From Candidatus Kapaibacterium sp. (GTDB lineage Bacteria; Bacteroidota; Ignavibacteria; Kapaibacteriales; UBA2268), in contig CALHGZ010000010.1 in assembly GCA_938031175.1 (NCBI GenBank), positions 147,508-196,826 on the forward strand: a DNA stretch of 49,319 nucleotides. Direction: 5' to 3'. The number at the start of each line of letters is the position of its first letter. Position 1 is the first letter of the stretch. Positions 1 through 9,849 of this stretch are shown one piece after another. The notes beneath the pieces were generated by a model, which saw nothing but the letters and a program-made list of their open reading frames with translations, ran no database searches and had not been told where the DNA came from. A program made the position numbers and the translations under genes.

Positions 1-2026
1 CAAACATTTTCTTAGCATTATCCCAGGCTCCACCAGCATTAGCTTGGAAAATAGCAAGCAGAACGCCCACAACTGTAACACCAGCAAGCAAACCACCAAG
101 CATTTCAGCGCCACCAAGCAACCCAACAATAACTGGAACAATAACAGCCATCAAACCTGGAGCAATCATCTGGCGGATCGCAGCTTTTGTTGATATTGCA
201 ACACACTTTGCATATTCAGCTTTACCTTCTGCCTGATGAAACACTTCTAAATCCTCCTTTGGCCAATCCTTATATTCCTTTTCACCGTGTTTGGTCATCA
301 TTTCAAGAGCTTTTTTCAATTCCGGAATTTGTGTAAATTGTCGCCTTACCTCTTGTATCATTGACATAGCTGCACGACCAACAGCACTCATTGCTAACGA
401 TGAAAAGACAAAAGGTAATATACCTCCAATAAATAAACCCGCCATAACATATGCTTTAGAAATATCGATTGATTGAATATGAGCTGCGGTCATAAAGGCA
501 CCAAATAATGCCAAAGCAGTCAAAGCAGCTGAACCGATAGCAAAACCTTTTCCAATTGCGGCAGTGGAATTGCCAACAGCATCAAGTTTATCAGTTCTGT
601 GCCTTACCTCTCGTGGTAGTTCGGACATTTCGGCAATACCACCGGCATTATCTGAAATTGGTCCATAGGCATCAACGGATAATTGAATTCCAGTAGTAGC
701 AAGCATACCTACAGCTGCTATTGCAATTCCATAAAGTCCAGCAAAATGAAATGCGCCAATTATCGCAAAAGCTATAAGTAAAACAGGAATTGCTGTTGAC
801 ATAAAACCTGTACTTATTCCGGCAATTATATTGGTAGCACTTCCGGTTAGCGATTGCTGGGCAATTTTTCTTACGGGTGGTTTACCAAGTCCAGTATAAT
901 ATTCAGTTATCAAACCTATTCCAACACCAGCAATCAATCCGATTATAGTAGCTAAAAACACACCCCAACTATGAATAGTATATGTTATATTATAAAGAGG
1001 ATCACTGAATTCCCAAACAGCAGGAAGCATCCAGCTAATAATAAAGTAGGAGACTATTATCATTAATGCGGCTGCTATAAACGTACCCACATTTAGAGCT
1101 GCTTGTGGGTTACCGCCTTCTTGTACACGGACGAAAAATGTACCAATAATGGATACGATTATACCAGCACCGGCTAAAAATAAAGGTAAAATAACTGCAG
1201 ATAAACCACCATAAGGTGTTTCAGTAAACTCAGGTATTGCAAAGAATGCGGTTCCTAAGACCATAGTTCCAACTATTGAACCAACATATGATTCAAAAAG
1301 GTCAGCACCCATACCAGCAACATCACCGACATTATCGCCAACATTATCAGCAATTGTTGCTGGATTTAGTGGATGGTCCTCTGGTATTCCAGCTTCTACC
1401 TTACCTACTAAGTCAGCACCAACATCAGCTGCTTTTGTATAAATACCACCTCCAACTCTGGCGAAAAGTGCTATTAATGAAGCTCCGAAAGAAAAACCTG
1501 TAACTACAGTAACAACTTTTATAATTGCTTCACTGGTATTAGAAGCAAAAGCACCAAATAAATGACTGTAAATGATAAACAATAGACTTAAACCAAGGAT
1601 ACCTAATCCAACGACTCCCATCCCCATCACTGAACCACCTGTAAAGGCTATTCTTAAAGCTGTATTTAAACTTTTCAATGCACCATTTGTTGTTCTTACA
1701 TTTGCTTTCGTAGCTACCTTCATACCAATATAGCCAGCAGATGCTGAACAAATTGCTCCAACAGCAAATGAAATTGCAACTAATGGTGATGAACCTTCAA
1801 CAGATGCTCCCTGAATAGCTAACAAGATTCCTATTATAACTATGAAAATAGCAATAACACTATACTCAGACTTTAAAAATGCCATTGCACCTTCAGAAAT
1901 AAAGCCTGCAATTTTTTGCATTTTTTCATTTCCCGGGTCTTGTTTAGATATCCAAACAGCTTTGATTATCATATAGATTATTGATATTAATCCAAAAATC
2001 GGAATTAGATAAATTAACGAATCCAT
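1..2026 (-). CDS. hppA: Membrane-bound ion-translocating pyrophosphatase, 3' end cut by window edge
   Basis: This integral membrane enzyme hydrolyses pyrophosphate and pumps H+ or Na+ across the inner membrane. About 675 residues are visible; the C-terminus lies beyond base 1. The start at 2026 gives [18 protein letters not shown], a first transmembrane segment. The substrate-binding stretch [19 protein letters not shown] and the following DNVGDNVGD acidic motif are intact (about 1340-1425 on the reverse strand), as is a second acidic site near [16 protein letters not shown]. The segment [16 protein letters not shown] has Ala where K+-independent enzymes have Lys, so it should belong to the K+-dependent subfamily (family knowledge). 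Whether it moves H+ or Na+ cannot be settled by eye. It is divergent from the sensor gene at 2342. Confidence 0.95.
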   Translation of the reverse strand, partial: MDSLIYLIPIFGLISIIYMIIKAVWISKQDPGNEKMQKIAGFISEGAMAFLKSEYSVIAIFIVIIGILLAIQGASVEGSSPLVAISFAVGAICSASAGYIGMKVATKANVRTTNGALKSLNTALRIAFTGGSVMGMGVVGLGILGLSLLFIIYSHLFGAFASNTSEAIIKVVTVVTGFSFGASLIALFARVGGGIYTKAADVGADLVGKVEAGIPEDHPLNPATIADNVGDNVGDVAGMGADLFESYVGSIVGTMVLGTAFFAIPEFTETPYGGLSAVILPLFLAGAGIIVSIIGTFFVRVQEGGNPQAALNVGTFIAAALMIIVSYFIISWMLPAVWEFSDPLYNITYTIHSWGVFLATIIGLIAGVGIGLITEYYTGLGKPPVRKIAQQSLTGSATNIIAGISTGFMSTAIPVLLIAFAIIGAFHFAGLYGIAIAAVGMLATTGIQLSVDAYGPISDNAGGIAEMSELPREVRHRTDKLDAVGNSTAAIGKGFAIGSAALTALALFGAFMTAAHIQSIDISKAYVMAGLFIGGILPFVFSSLAMSAVGRAAMSMIQEVRRQFTQIPELKKALEMMTKHGEKEYKDWPKEDLEVFHQAEGKAEYAKCVAISTKAAIRQMIAPGLMAVIVPVIVGLLGGAEMLGGLLAGVTVVGVLLAIFQANAGGAWDNAKKMF

Positions 2027-2341
2027 AACTTCACACAATATTAGTTAATAATACCCATTACAATAGAAAAAATGAATTTGTTCATAGTAAATTAATTGAT
2101 TAATGCAATGAAACACTCTAATAAACTTATTGATTTTTCATAATACTTCATAAAAAATGTAGTTAAAGATCTGAATTAAAACTCATATATGTAAAATTTA
2201 TGTTGTTATAATGTTAATCAAAATTAAAAAAACAAAATGCAAAAATATAAAACAATATTTTATTAACTATAATATTTTTAAGTTTTAAGGTAAAATTGCC
2301 GAAAAATAATAAAAAATTGGTTTAATTAATCATTAGAAAAA
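2027..2341. other. Divergent intergenic region, no gene seen
   Basis: This 315-base, very AT-rich gap separates the divergent pyrophosphatase and PAS-sensor genes and must hold promoters for both. Several TAnnTTTG-like hexamer matches occur on the reverse strand (for example around 2219-2226 and 2240-2247), but none has a TTTG box 19-21 bases away, and such matches are expected by chance here. I see no RNA gene, repeat or convincing hairpin. Confidence 0.5.
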
Positions 2342-3943
2342 ATGTCATCTAAAGAGCAAGATTACCGTGATTTAAAAACTCAGTATTTGGAACAGAATAA
2401 CAAATTAAGTTTCATTTCAAATACTGTAAACACTTATCAAAAGACATTGGAACAAATGACAGAACTACTTGAATCTATTTCAATTGGGATAATTTCTTTC
2501 GATTCACATGGAAAAACATCTATCTTTAATAATCAATTTCTCAAAATGTGGAAAATACTCGAAGAAGATGTAGAGATTTCCTCTGAAGACGAACTATTTC
2601 AAATGATTCTACCAAAAATTAATGAACCAAGCGGATTCTCTAACTTGATAAAAAACATTAATTCTGTTTCTGAAGATGGTTTATACGGTGTTTTATATTT
2701 GAAAAACGGTAAAATTTATGAGTTTATCTGCAACATATCTAATAGTCGAACACAACATTTGGGTAGAGTTTGGACATTTACTGATATAACAGAACATATC
2801 AATACCGAAAGTAAATACTCAGCTTATTATGAAGAACTCAAAAGTGCTAAACAGAAAATTAAAGAATATAAGTTAAACCTTAAAACAAGCAATGAATTAA
2901 TAAGAGAATTAAATGAAAAATTAGAATATACAGAAAGTTTAAAAAGTTACTTTCAGGAAAATCTCACAAAAATGATTTTAATTAAAATTAATTCTTTATC
3001 GGAAATTTTTTCGCTAATACAAAATCTTGATTTTAACGAAGAACAAACGAAATATTTGAATCAATTACAATTAAACATTGAAGCTATCAAGAATATTCTC
3101 TACGATTTAAATAATACAAGCGAAGTCTATTCCAAAAATTTAAGAATAAATCTCAAACCAATTGATTTGAACCTATTTATAGTTGAGTTGAAGCAAAGTT
3201 TAGAAAATAGTTTCAAGAGAAAAATTGAGACAATCCATTTACTAGAAAATATGCCAGCAAAATTACTTCTTGATAAAGAAAATATAAAATTCATTATTTC
3301 AACCATTTTGCAATATTCGAATTCTCTGATAAATTCAGATGTCAAGATTAATTTCTCCGCAGAAAAGAACAAAAAAAGCCAAAAGTTAATTAACTTATTT
3401 ATCGAGATGATTTTCAAAAGTCATTCATTGATAGATAATAAAGTTCAAAAGATTAATCAATTAAAGCATATTATTAATAACATCTTTGATTGGGAAAACA
3501 ATTTAAAACTATCTATTTGTAAAAAATTGATCGATAAAATGGAAGGAGAGATAATTTTTAGTGAATCGGATGAAATGAATACAGCAATAACATTAGTAAT
3601 AAAAAATATTGTCGTTTTGGACAAAGCATGGAGTATAATGGAAGAATTTGATAAAATAAAAGAATCCGATGAAAAATCATACCATAATGTCTATAAAACA
3701 AAATTGGATGAAGAACTAAAAAACGAGCTAAATTTAATTATCAATGATGCAAAATCTTTGTGCCGAAACTTAGTCATTGATGATATTGAAATGTTTGCTA
3801 ATAAAATACATTTGCTCGGTTTAAAAAACAATAATGAATCATTAATAAATTATGCACAATTATTATTAGATGCAACAAATTCACTAGATATAAACAAAAT
3901 CAAGATTTTACTTAACGACATAAACAAAAATGTAACTATTTAA
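2342..3943 (+). CDS. PAS-domain sensor protein with degenerate histidine-kinase core
   Basis: The 533-residue soluble protein has an N-terminal coiled coil (about 1-40), a PAS domain (about 40-152, ending GRVWTFTDITEH), a second coiled coil (155-200) and a region built like a kinase dimerisation/ATPase core (about 200-420). The usual H-E/D-x-x-x-P phospho-acceptor motif, the N-box and the glycine boxes are absent; only a G2-end-like KKLIDKMEGEIIFSESDEMN remains recognisable. The last 85 residues form a helical segment resembling the tail domain or Hpt-like module of FCB hybrid kinases (FANKIHLLGLKNNNESLI). It is probably a signal sensor or scaffold and not an active kinase (inference). It lies 15 bases upstream of, and is probably cotranscribed with, the REC-kinase gene, its likely partner. 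No signal peptide or membrane segment is visible. Confidence 0.7.
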   Translation: MSSKEQDYRDLKTQYLEQNNKLSFISNTVNTYQKTLEQMTELLESISIGIISFDSHGKTSIFNNQFLKMWKILEEDVEISSEDELFQMILPKINEPSGFSNLIKNINSVSEDGLYGVLYLKNGKIYEFICNISNSRTQHLGRVWTFTDITEHINTESKYSAYYEELKSAKQKIKEYKLNLKTSNELIRELNEKLEYTESLKSYFQENLTKMILIKINSLSEIFSLIQNLDFNEEQTKYLNQLQLNIEAIKNILYDLNNTSEVYSKNLRINLKPIDLNLFIVELKQSLENSFKRKIETIHLLENMPAKLLLDKENIKFIISTILQYSNSLINSDVKINFSAEKNKKSQKLINLFIEMIFKSHSLIDNKVQKINQLKHIINNIFDWENNLKLSICKKLIDKMEGEIIFSESDEMNTAITLVIKNIVVLDKAWSIMEEFDKIKESDEKSYHNVYKTKLDEELKNELNLIINDAKSLCRNLVIDDIEMFANKIHLLGLKNNNESLINYAQLLLDATNSLDINKIKILLNDINKNVTI

Positions 3944-3958
3944 CATAAGAATTAATTA

Positions 3959-5083
3959 ATGTTTGAGATGAATATAAACACCAAACCACTTATATTAGTA
4001 ATTGTAAATAATATTGATTTAATTAAGCAAATTGGTAATTTCTTACGCAAAGAAGGATATCGCATTGCAATTGCAACTGAAACTAATGGGGTTGTTGATT
4101 TATGTCATAATATAAAACCCGATTTAATTTTACTTGACACTGACACCGCTGGCACAAATGGATTTGAAATATGTAAAGAATTAAAAACAAAATTAGCAAC
4201 ATCTGATATACCGATTATTTCTATAACTTCAAAAATTAATTCTAATGAAATTTTATATGCTTTCAATGCCGGTTGCAATGACTACATAATAAAACCTTTC
4301 GATCCAACGGAATTACTTGTTAGAATTAATACGCATATTAAATTAAACAGGTATAAGCTCGAAATAGTAGAAAAAAACAAACAGCTTGAGAGACTTAATA
4401 TTGAAAAAAATGAACTTTTAGGTATTGCCGCACATGACCTTAAAAATCCAATATATAGTATTGCAATGTTAGCAAAAGTCATAAAAAATGAAAAATCATT
4501 GACTAAAGAAGAAATAGAAGAATTTGCCAGCGATATTATAACAACTTCGGAAAGAATGTTAGTGTTAATCAGTAATCTTTTAGATTTGAATAAAATTGAT
4601 TTGGGACAGGTAATATTAAAACCTGAAGAAATTAATTTAAAAGAACTATTATTTTCGATAATAGAAATCTACAAGGATAGAGCCAGATTAAAAAATATAA
4701 AAATTAATTTTCATTCTGATAATGATTTTCCGATTACCATTAGTGATAGAAACGCATTATTTCAAGTTTTTGATAATTTAGTTTCCAATGCTATTAAATA
4801 TTCATTCATCAATAGAGAAATTTTTATTAATATTAATACAAGCGAATATAAATATATCATATCAATTCAAGATCAAGGACCCGGAATACGCGAAGAAGAA
4901 ATGCCTAAACTTTTCCAGAAATTTTCAAGATTATCCTCCAAACCGACAGGAGACGAAGATTCCACAGGCTTAGGTTTATCAATTGTCAAACGTTATGTAG
5001 ATATGCTCAATGGACATGTATATTGCAAAAGCATCTATGGAAAAGGGTCAATATTTTATGTTGAATTACCGATTAAAAAATAA
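3959..5083 (+). CDS. Response-regulator/histidine-kinase hybrid (REC-HisKA-HATPase)
   Basis: The protein has 374 residues: a receiver domain (about 10-130; phospho-acceptor Asp60 in LILLDTDT, Thr90, Lys112), then HisKA with His159 in GIAAHDLKNP, then HATPase_c with N-box FDNLVSNAIKYS, G1 DQGPGIREEEMPKLFQKFSR and G2 STGLGLSIVKRYVD. All kinase motifs are intact. In the receiver, the acidic pair that normally coordinates Mg2+ at the end of the first strand is replaced by Asn17-Asn18, so phosphorylation at Asp60 may be weak or regulated differently (inference). It is cytoplasmic, with no membrane segment. It follows the PAS sensor gene closely and probably works with it. The 3' end overlaps the convergent rdgB by 28 bases. 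A second in-frame ATG lies at 3968. Confidence 0.9.
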   Translation: MFEMNINTKPLILVIVNNIDLIKQIGNFLRKEGYRIAIATETNGVVDLCHNIKPDLILLDTDTAGTNGFEICKELKTKLATSDIPIISITSKINSNEILYAFNAGCNDYIIKPFDPTELLVRINTHIKLNRYKLEIVEKNKQLERLNIEKNELLGIAAHDLKNPIYSIAMLAKVIKNEKSLTKEEIEEFASDIITTSERMLVLISNLLDLNKIDLGQVILKPEEINLKELLFSIIEIYKDRARLKNIKINFHSDNDFPITISDRNALFQVFDNLVSNAIKYSFINREIFININTSEYKYIISIQDQGPGIREEEMPKLFQKFSRLSSKPTGDEDSTGLGLSIVKRYVDMLNGHVYCKSIYGKGSIFYVELPIKK

Positions 5084-5685
5084 TTCTTAAGATACTCAGC
5101 TAATTTTTTAATTGCTATGGCTCTGTGAGAAATTGTATTCTTTTCTTTTGGATGCATTTCTGCGAATGATTTTGTATGCCCGTCAGGCAAAAATATTGGG
5201 TCGTAACCAAAGCCATGTAAACCCTTTTCTTTTTCTAAGATTTTACCGGTGCAAATACCTTCAAAATAATGCTCGATCCCATTATGAATTAAACATATTA
5301 TCGTTCTAAATTTTGCTTTTCTCATATTTTCAGGGACGCCTCTCATCAAATCAAGTACTTTTTTACGATTTTCTTCATCACTGGCATTTTCGCCTGCAAA
5401 TCTGGCTGAATGTACACCTGGAAAATTACTAAGGTATTCTATTTCAAGACCAGTATCATCAGAAATGACAGTTTTTTTTGTCAATTCGAAAAGATTTTTT
5501 GCTTTTAAATAGGCGTTTTGTTCTAATGTATCGCCAGTTTCTTTTGTATCTATTTTAACTCCTAAAACCTCTTCAGGTATGAGCACATTCAATCTATTTA
5601 AGTTATTATCTTTGAAAATATCTAAAATCTCAATTCGTTTATTTTCGTTATTTGTAGCTAATATTATTTCAACTAAATTATCCAT
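5056..5685 (-). CDS. rdgB: XTP/dITP diphosphatase (Ham1/RdgB family)
   Basis: This house-cleaning enzyme hydrolyses XTP, dITP and ITP to the monophosphate plus pyrophosphate, keeping deaminated purines out of DNA and RNA. The reading frame is open up to 5787, but the family start motif (hydrophobic strand then ATNNENKR) begins directly after ATG 5685, which gives a 209-residue protein of normal length; the longer N-terminus is not homologous and would overlap the ABC transporter start. Visible motifs are VISDDTGLEIEYL, FPGVHSARFAGENASD, GFGYDPIFLPDG and the C-terminal SHRAIAIKKL. The 3' end overlaps the upstream kinase gene. The start is only 22 bases from the divergent ABC gene start. Confidence 0.93.
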   Translation of the reverse strand: MDNLVEIILATNNENKRIEILDIFKDNNLNRLNVLIPEEVLGVKIDTKETGDTLEQNAYLKAKNLFELTKKTVISDDTGLEIEYLSNFPGVHSARFAGENASDEENRKKVLDLMRGVPENMRKAKFRTIICLIHNGIEHYFEGICTGKILEKEKGLHGFGYDPIFLPDGHTKSFAEMHPKEKNTISHRAIAIKKLAEYLKNYFLIGNST

Positions 5686-5707
5686 AAAATCTTTTAATAA
5701 GTTATTA

Positions 5708-7468
5708 ATGTATAGCAAAAATATCAGAATTTCAAATGAATCACAAAAATTTGATTTTAAATTACTAAAAAGGCTGCTCAAATACACTTCTCCTTATAAA
5801 TATCAAATCATTTTAGCAATATTTTTGGTCATATTTACCACTGCATTGTTGCCTTTACGACCATATTTGACAAAAATCGCAATAGATACTCATATAGCAA
5901 ACAATAATTTCAGTGGCCTAACTCTCTTTGCAAGTTTGATTTTTATATTAATTCTTCTTACTTCATTTTTGCAATTCATATTTAACTATATTATGCAATG
6001 GTTAGGACAAAAAACTCTTCAAAATATCAGAGTATCTTTATTTAGTCATATAACTAAACTTCCAGTCAGGTATTTCGATAAAAATCCAGTTGGTAGAGTC
6101 GTTACCCGTGTTACAAATGATGTCGAAGCACTCAACGAGTTATTTTCGTCGGGAGTAGTAATGGTCTTTGCCGATATTTTGATGATTTTATGGATAATTG
6201 CATTTATGTTTTATACAAATTCGGAATTAACTTTACTTTCTTTTGCAATTATACCCCTTTTGGCTTTAAGTAGCTTTTTTTTCAGAAATAAAATAAGGCG
6301 TATATTCAGAGAATTAAGAAAAAATTTAGCTGAAATCAATACATTTATCAATGAATTCATTAGTGGTATTTCTACAATAAAAATCTTTTCCGCATTAGAT
6401 TTAAAAAACCGAGAATTCAAAAGAATAAATGAAAACCAGATGAATCTACAGAAAAAAACTATTTTGTATTATTCACTTTTCTTCCCCACAATCGAAATAA
6501 TTAGTGCTTTGGGGTTAGGTCTAATCTTATGGTATAGTGCCGGAAGTATCAGTACTGGTGATATAACTGTCGGCGTGTTGATTGCTTTTACTCAATACAT
6601 TGAAATGCTTTTCAGACCAATTAGAGATATAACAGAAAAATACACTACATTACAAAGTGCACTTGCTGCTTCCGAGAGAATTTTTGAGGTTTTAGATGAA
6701 AATACCGAGGAAACTATTAATTTGAAATTCAATGGTAAACAATTAAGGGGTGATATTCTTTTCGAAAATGTATCATTTGCTTACGACGGAATTAATTTTG
6801 TTTTGAAACATCTCTCTTTCAAAATTGAGGCTGGAGAAAAAATTGCAATTGTTGGTACCACAGGTTCTGGTAAATCTACAATTGTTAACTTGATTTGCGG
6901 TTTATATAAAGCTAATTCAGGTAAAATTTTTATCGATGGTTACGACATAAATTCATTAGACAAAAATACTTTACGTCGTAATATTGCATTCGTTCCACAG
7001 GACTTTTTTTTATTCTCTCGCTCTATAGCCGAAAATATTTTATTTGATGACTATAATAACAATGAATTATTAGAATATGCAGCAAAGTTGATTGGATCAG
7101 ATAGATTTATAAAACAATTTCCCAATAAGTACTATGAAATTCTTCCTGAAAAAGGACTAAATCTATCGACTGGTCAAAGACAGTTAATCGCTTTGACCCG
7201 GGCATTTGCATCAAACAGAAATATTCTCATTTTCGATGAAGCAACATCAAATATTGATCCCCAATCAGAAAAACTCATTAATCAATCTATAAATCTTTTG
7301 ATGGATGGACGTACCACAATTATTATTTCTCATAGATTTTCAACAATTGAAAAAGCAGACAGAATAATTGTTGTAAACAATGGAATTATATCAGCAACTG
7401 GAACACATAAAACACTGATGAAAGAGAATATTATTTATAGAAAATTATATGAGTTGAATAAGATTTGA
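5708..7468 (+). CDS. ABC exporter, fused permease and ATPase (MsbA/multidrug type)
   Basis: This is a half-transporter of 586 residues that should dimerise in the inner membrane and export a lipid or hydrophobic compound; the substrate is unknown. The six-helix permease domain spans about 30-310 and the ATPase about 345-586. Walker A GTTGSGKST is at 383-391, the Q-loop is at Gln431 (FVPQDFFLF), the signature is LSTGQ (486-490, Thr replacing the usual first Gly), Walker B is ILIFDE (to Glu511), and the switch His is in IIISHRF. ATG 5708 is chosen because permease homology begins just after it; the open frame continues upstream to 5579 but only antisense to rdgB. The stop codon directly abuts the stop of the convergent VWA gene. 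Confidence 0.9.
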   Translation: MYSKNIRISNESQKFDFKLLKRLLKYTSPYKYQIILAIFLVIFTTALLPLRPYLTKIAIDTHIANNNFSGLTLFASLIFILILLTSFLQFIFNYIMQWLGQKTLQNIRVSLFSHITKLPVRYFDKNPVGRVVTRVTNDVEALNELFSSGVVMVFADILMILWIIAFMFYTNSELTLLSFAIIPLLALSSFFFRNKIRRIFRELRKNLAEINTFINEFISGISTIKIFSALDLKNREFKRINENQMNLQKKTILYYSLFFPTIEIISALGLGLILWYSAGSISTGDITVGVLIAFTQYIEMLFRPIRDITEKYTTLQSALAASERIFEVLDENTEETINLKFNGKQLRGDILFENVSFAYDGINFVLKHLSFKIEAGEKIAIVGTTGSGKSTIVNLICGLYKANSGKIFIDGYDINSLDKNTLRRNIAFVPQDFFLFSRSIAENILFDDYNNNELLEYAAKLIGSDRFIKQFPNKYYEILPEKGLNLSTGQRQLIALTRAFASNRNILIFDEATSNIDPQSEKLINQSINLLMDGRTTIIISHRFSTIEKADRIIVVNNGIISATGTHKTLMKENIIYRKLYELNKI

Positions 7469-9649
7469 TTATAGCATACTTGATTTTTTGCGTATGTACC
7501 ATTCAGCTGCAAAGCAAAGAATTGCCAAAGCCATAAAATAAAACATATCCCAAATATAAAGATCGTTTCTAATTTTGATAGATTCCTCTATGAATCTGGG
7601 GTGGTTAAGAATATCTTCAATAATATTTACGCTTTCTTCAGGTTTATAAAGTTTTCCATTTGTTCTTTCAGCTAAGTTTTTCAATAAAGGATAATTCATC
7701 TTTAGATTTTGATATTCAATAAGAATTTGACCAACCGAGAATCTACCTTTGTCAACACCAATTAGCTTATTTTCTATAAATGCTTCTCCTGTAAAAGCAT
7801 AATCACCAGCAGGAAGATTAGTTACTTTACCAACATATCTTCCATTTGAAATGGGAGTTAGCAAAATTTCTGTTTTTTCTTTCTCACCGCCAATTTTAAT
7901 ATTTAATTTAGCATTATCTACAGGATTATATGCAGCATCATAAACCTGAGCTATGAATTCAACATCTTCAGAAATTGAATAATTATTTTTTGATGTCTTA
8001 ATTTTAACCTGTTTAGTAGCATCCGAAATAGAAAGCCAATTAATGACATTTTGTAAAAATATAGCAACCACATCAACAGCGTCTTTTGATAGTCTTACAA
8101 TGTCAGCTGAATATCCAAGAAGTTTCCAGCGATATAAACCATAGCCAAGCAACGCTACTGATTTTTTGTCCTGAAAATGCCGCATTACTATCAATGGTTC
8201 TCTTAAAGGGACATTATTTACTTTTATACCTGAAACTAATTCACTTTCTGGTTTAACCCTTACAAAAGTTTCCGTTCTATAAATTGGTGGCAAACGATTC
8301 CAAATATTTATGTCCTCTTCGTTGCCGTAAATTCTTATTAAAGGGTTTGTTATAGCATCTAATTTAACATCAGGTGTTGCTAAAAACTCATTTGGACGAG
8401 AACTAATTGTATTAAAAGGTAAATAATCCTCTATTAATTTCAGTTTCGAATAATCAGTCATTGCAGAAGCAACAAAGAACAAAGGTTTGCCTTTTTCCAA
8501 CTCTTTTTTAATAGACAACAATATGTTATTGGGCGTTGAGTTAACTGGAAAACCAATAAAAACAAATATTTCACTACGAGCAAAATCTGCTGATGTTGGA
8601 GCAGGTTCGTAAAATTCAGCATCTTTCTTTTGAATATAAGTTTTGACAACAATACCTTCTTCTTTTTGGAATTCGTTTTTAATAAATGATACATCTGGAT
8701 TTAGTGAGCCACAAAAAATTGCAATTTCTTTTTTATGTTTAAGTATTTCTATGAATTCAGAGATTGAATTATTTTTCTCAGTTATTTCATCTTTCAATGG
8801 TTCGATAAATGCAGTAATTTTTTTTATTCCCTCACTTTTAGGAATATATTCAACAACGGAAGTATAATCCTTTCTTTCAGAGTTAATATTAATTTCCTCT
8901 TCATGAAATTTTAAATTATTCTCAAAAAGTGCAAGCTTAATTTTAGTATTTCCAAAACCTGAGACATTAAAATTCACATTAATTGGAACTGATTTATTTA
9001 TATATGCTATTTCATTAGTGATTATGCTATGTATTGAAATATCTTTGGGTTCAGCTGTATCACCAATACCAACTATAAAAACTGGTTTACCAAGTATTTC
9101 AACATCATAGAGAGGATTGCTACCAGTATTGAAAGCACCATCAGAGAACAAAACAATGGCTTGTATATTATCTTTCTCGGACTTTTCTAATGCCCAACGA
9201 AATGGTTTTGATAAATCAGTCATTTGACCTAAAAAATTTAAAGAATCAAATTTGAAATCAGCAATTTGCCTGATATTATGATCAAAAATAGCATAATATA
9301 TATCGTCAGGTTTTAATATTGAAAAATCTATTGAATTAAATGACTCCCTGTAAACATCCTTTCTATTAACACGAGCATCTTGGAGGGAGACCGAGATAGA
9401 ATTGTCTAATAGAACAATTACTTTAGGAGAAATTATCCTCCCAGTTGTAATTGTTAAAACAGGCTCAAATAGAGCAAATAAAAGTAAAATTGTTCCAATT
9501 GACCGTAAGACAATTAAAACTGTTTTTTTCTTATTGCTAATTGGTGGAACTGTTCTTATATAATAAGAAATATTGAAAATAATTGCCGCTAAAACTAACA
9601 AAATTGCTAACAACCAGTAAAAAGATATATCAAAAGAATATGAAGTCAT
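7469..9649 (-). CDS. Membrane-anchored von Willebrand factor A domain protein
   Basis: The 726-residue protein has two N-terminal membrane helices (about 10-30 and 44-66), a VWA domain starting with VIVLLDNSISVS (MIDAS Asp82-x-Ser84-x-Ser86) and containing IVLFSDGAFNTG, long beta-rich extracytoplasmic segments, a Ig/CARDB-like region near the end, and a C-terminal membrane helix (DMFYFMALAILCFAAEWYI) followed by a basic tail. The layout resembles BatA-like aerotolerance and large FCB proteins with a glutamine-amidotransferase-like fold in the middle. The function is not established; it probably assembles or monitors an envelope complex (inference). It stands alone: convergent with the ABC gene at its 3' side and facing a tRNA gene on the other strand at its 5' side. 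Confidence 0.75.
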   Translation of the reverse strand: MTSYSFDISFYWLLAILLVLAAIIFNISYYIRTVPPISNKKKTVLIVLRSIGTILLLFALFEPVLTITTGRIISPKVIVLLDNSISVSLQDARVNRKDVYRESFNSIDFSILKPDDIYYAIFDHNIRQIADFKFDSLNFLGQMTDLSKPFRWALEKSEKDNIQAIVLFSDGAFNTGSNPLYDVEILGKPVFIVGIGDTAEPKDISIHSIITNEIAYINKSVPINVNFNVSGFGNTKIKLALFENNLKFHEEEININSERKDYTSVVEYIPKSEGIKKITAFIEPLKDEITEKNNSISEFIEILKHKKEIAIFCGSLNPDVSFIKNEFQKEEGIVVKTYIQKKDAEFYEPAPTSADFARSEIFVFIGFPVNSTPNNILLSIKKELEKGKPLFFVASAMTDYSKLKLIEDYLPFNTISSRPNEFLATPDVKLDAITNPLIRIYGNEEDINIWNRLPPIYRTETFVRVKPESELVSGIKVNNVPLREPLIVMRHFQDKKSVALLGYGLYRWKLLGYSADIVRLSKDAVDVVAIFLQNVINWLSISDATKQVKIKTSKNNYSISEDVEFIAQVYDAAYNPVDNAKLNIKIGGEKEKTEILLTPISNGRYVGKVTNLPAGDYAFTGEAFIENKLIGVDKGRFSVGQILIEYQNLKMNYPLLKNLAERTNGKLYKPEESVNIIEDILNHPRFIEESIKIRNDLYIWDMFYFMALAILCFAAEWYIRKKSSML

Positions 9650-9737
9650 CGTATTTTTTTCTTAAAAGCGATTATCAGCAATAAATCACGTTTTATGATA
9701 CAAATAATTTTTAAAAAGTAGAAATAATTCAAAAAAA

Positions 9738-9769
9738 TTTGAATTTGACACGTAGAAAACTTAATTTTG
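9738..9769 (+). promoter_or_regulatory. Bacteroidota-type promoter for tRNA-Pro
   Basis: A TTTG box (9738-9741) and a TAATTTTG box (9762-9769) are separated by 20 bases, an exact fit to the TTTG-N19-21-TAnnTTTG consensus of the Bacteroidota primary sigma factor. The tRNA begins 6 bases after the -7 box, so transcription would start at or next to the mature 5' end. Each box alone is common in AT-rich DNA; the paired spacing and position make this credible. Confidence 0.6.
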
Positions 9770-9775
9770 CGTATT

Positions 9776-9849
9776 CGGGGTGTAGCGCAGCCCGGTAGCG
9801 CACTTCGTTCGGGACGAAGGGGCCGGTGGTTCAAATCCACTCACCCCGA
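9776..9849 (+). tRNA. tRNA-Pro (anticodon CGG)
   Basis: A 74-base cloverleaf. The acceptor stem CGGGGTG pairs with CACCCCG (9842-9848), and the discriminator is A9849. The anticodon loop TTCGGGA is at 9808-9814 with CGG at 9810-9812. The T-arm GGTGG-TTCAAAT-CCACT closes with one G-U pair. CCA is not encoded. The body closely resembles E. coli ProK. The stop codon of the convergent 2-oxoglutarate dehydrogenase gene begins at the very next base. Confidence 0.96.

Noticed and set aside
2219-2247. Promoter boxes for the pyrophosphatase gene
   Set aside because: Only single TAnnTTTG-like boxes were found without a paired TTTG; such matches are frequent by chance.
2342-3943. PAS sensor as a pseudogene
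   Set aside because: The frame is long and uninterrupted, with conserved PAS and helical domains; loss of kinase motifs does not imply a broken gene.
5579-5707. Longer N-terminus for the ABC exporter
   Set aside because: It is only the complement of the rdgB N-terminal region and has no homology to exporters.
9646-9840. Reverse-strand reading frame of 64 codons beginning MDLNHRPLRPERSALPGCA
   Set aside because: It lies antisense to tRNA-Pro; the opening is the well-known false protein read from the complement of a tRNA gene.
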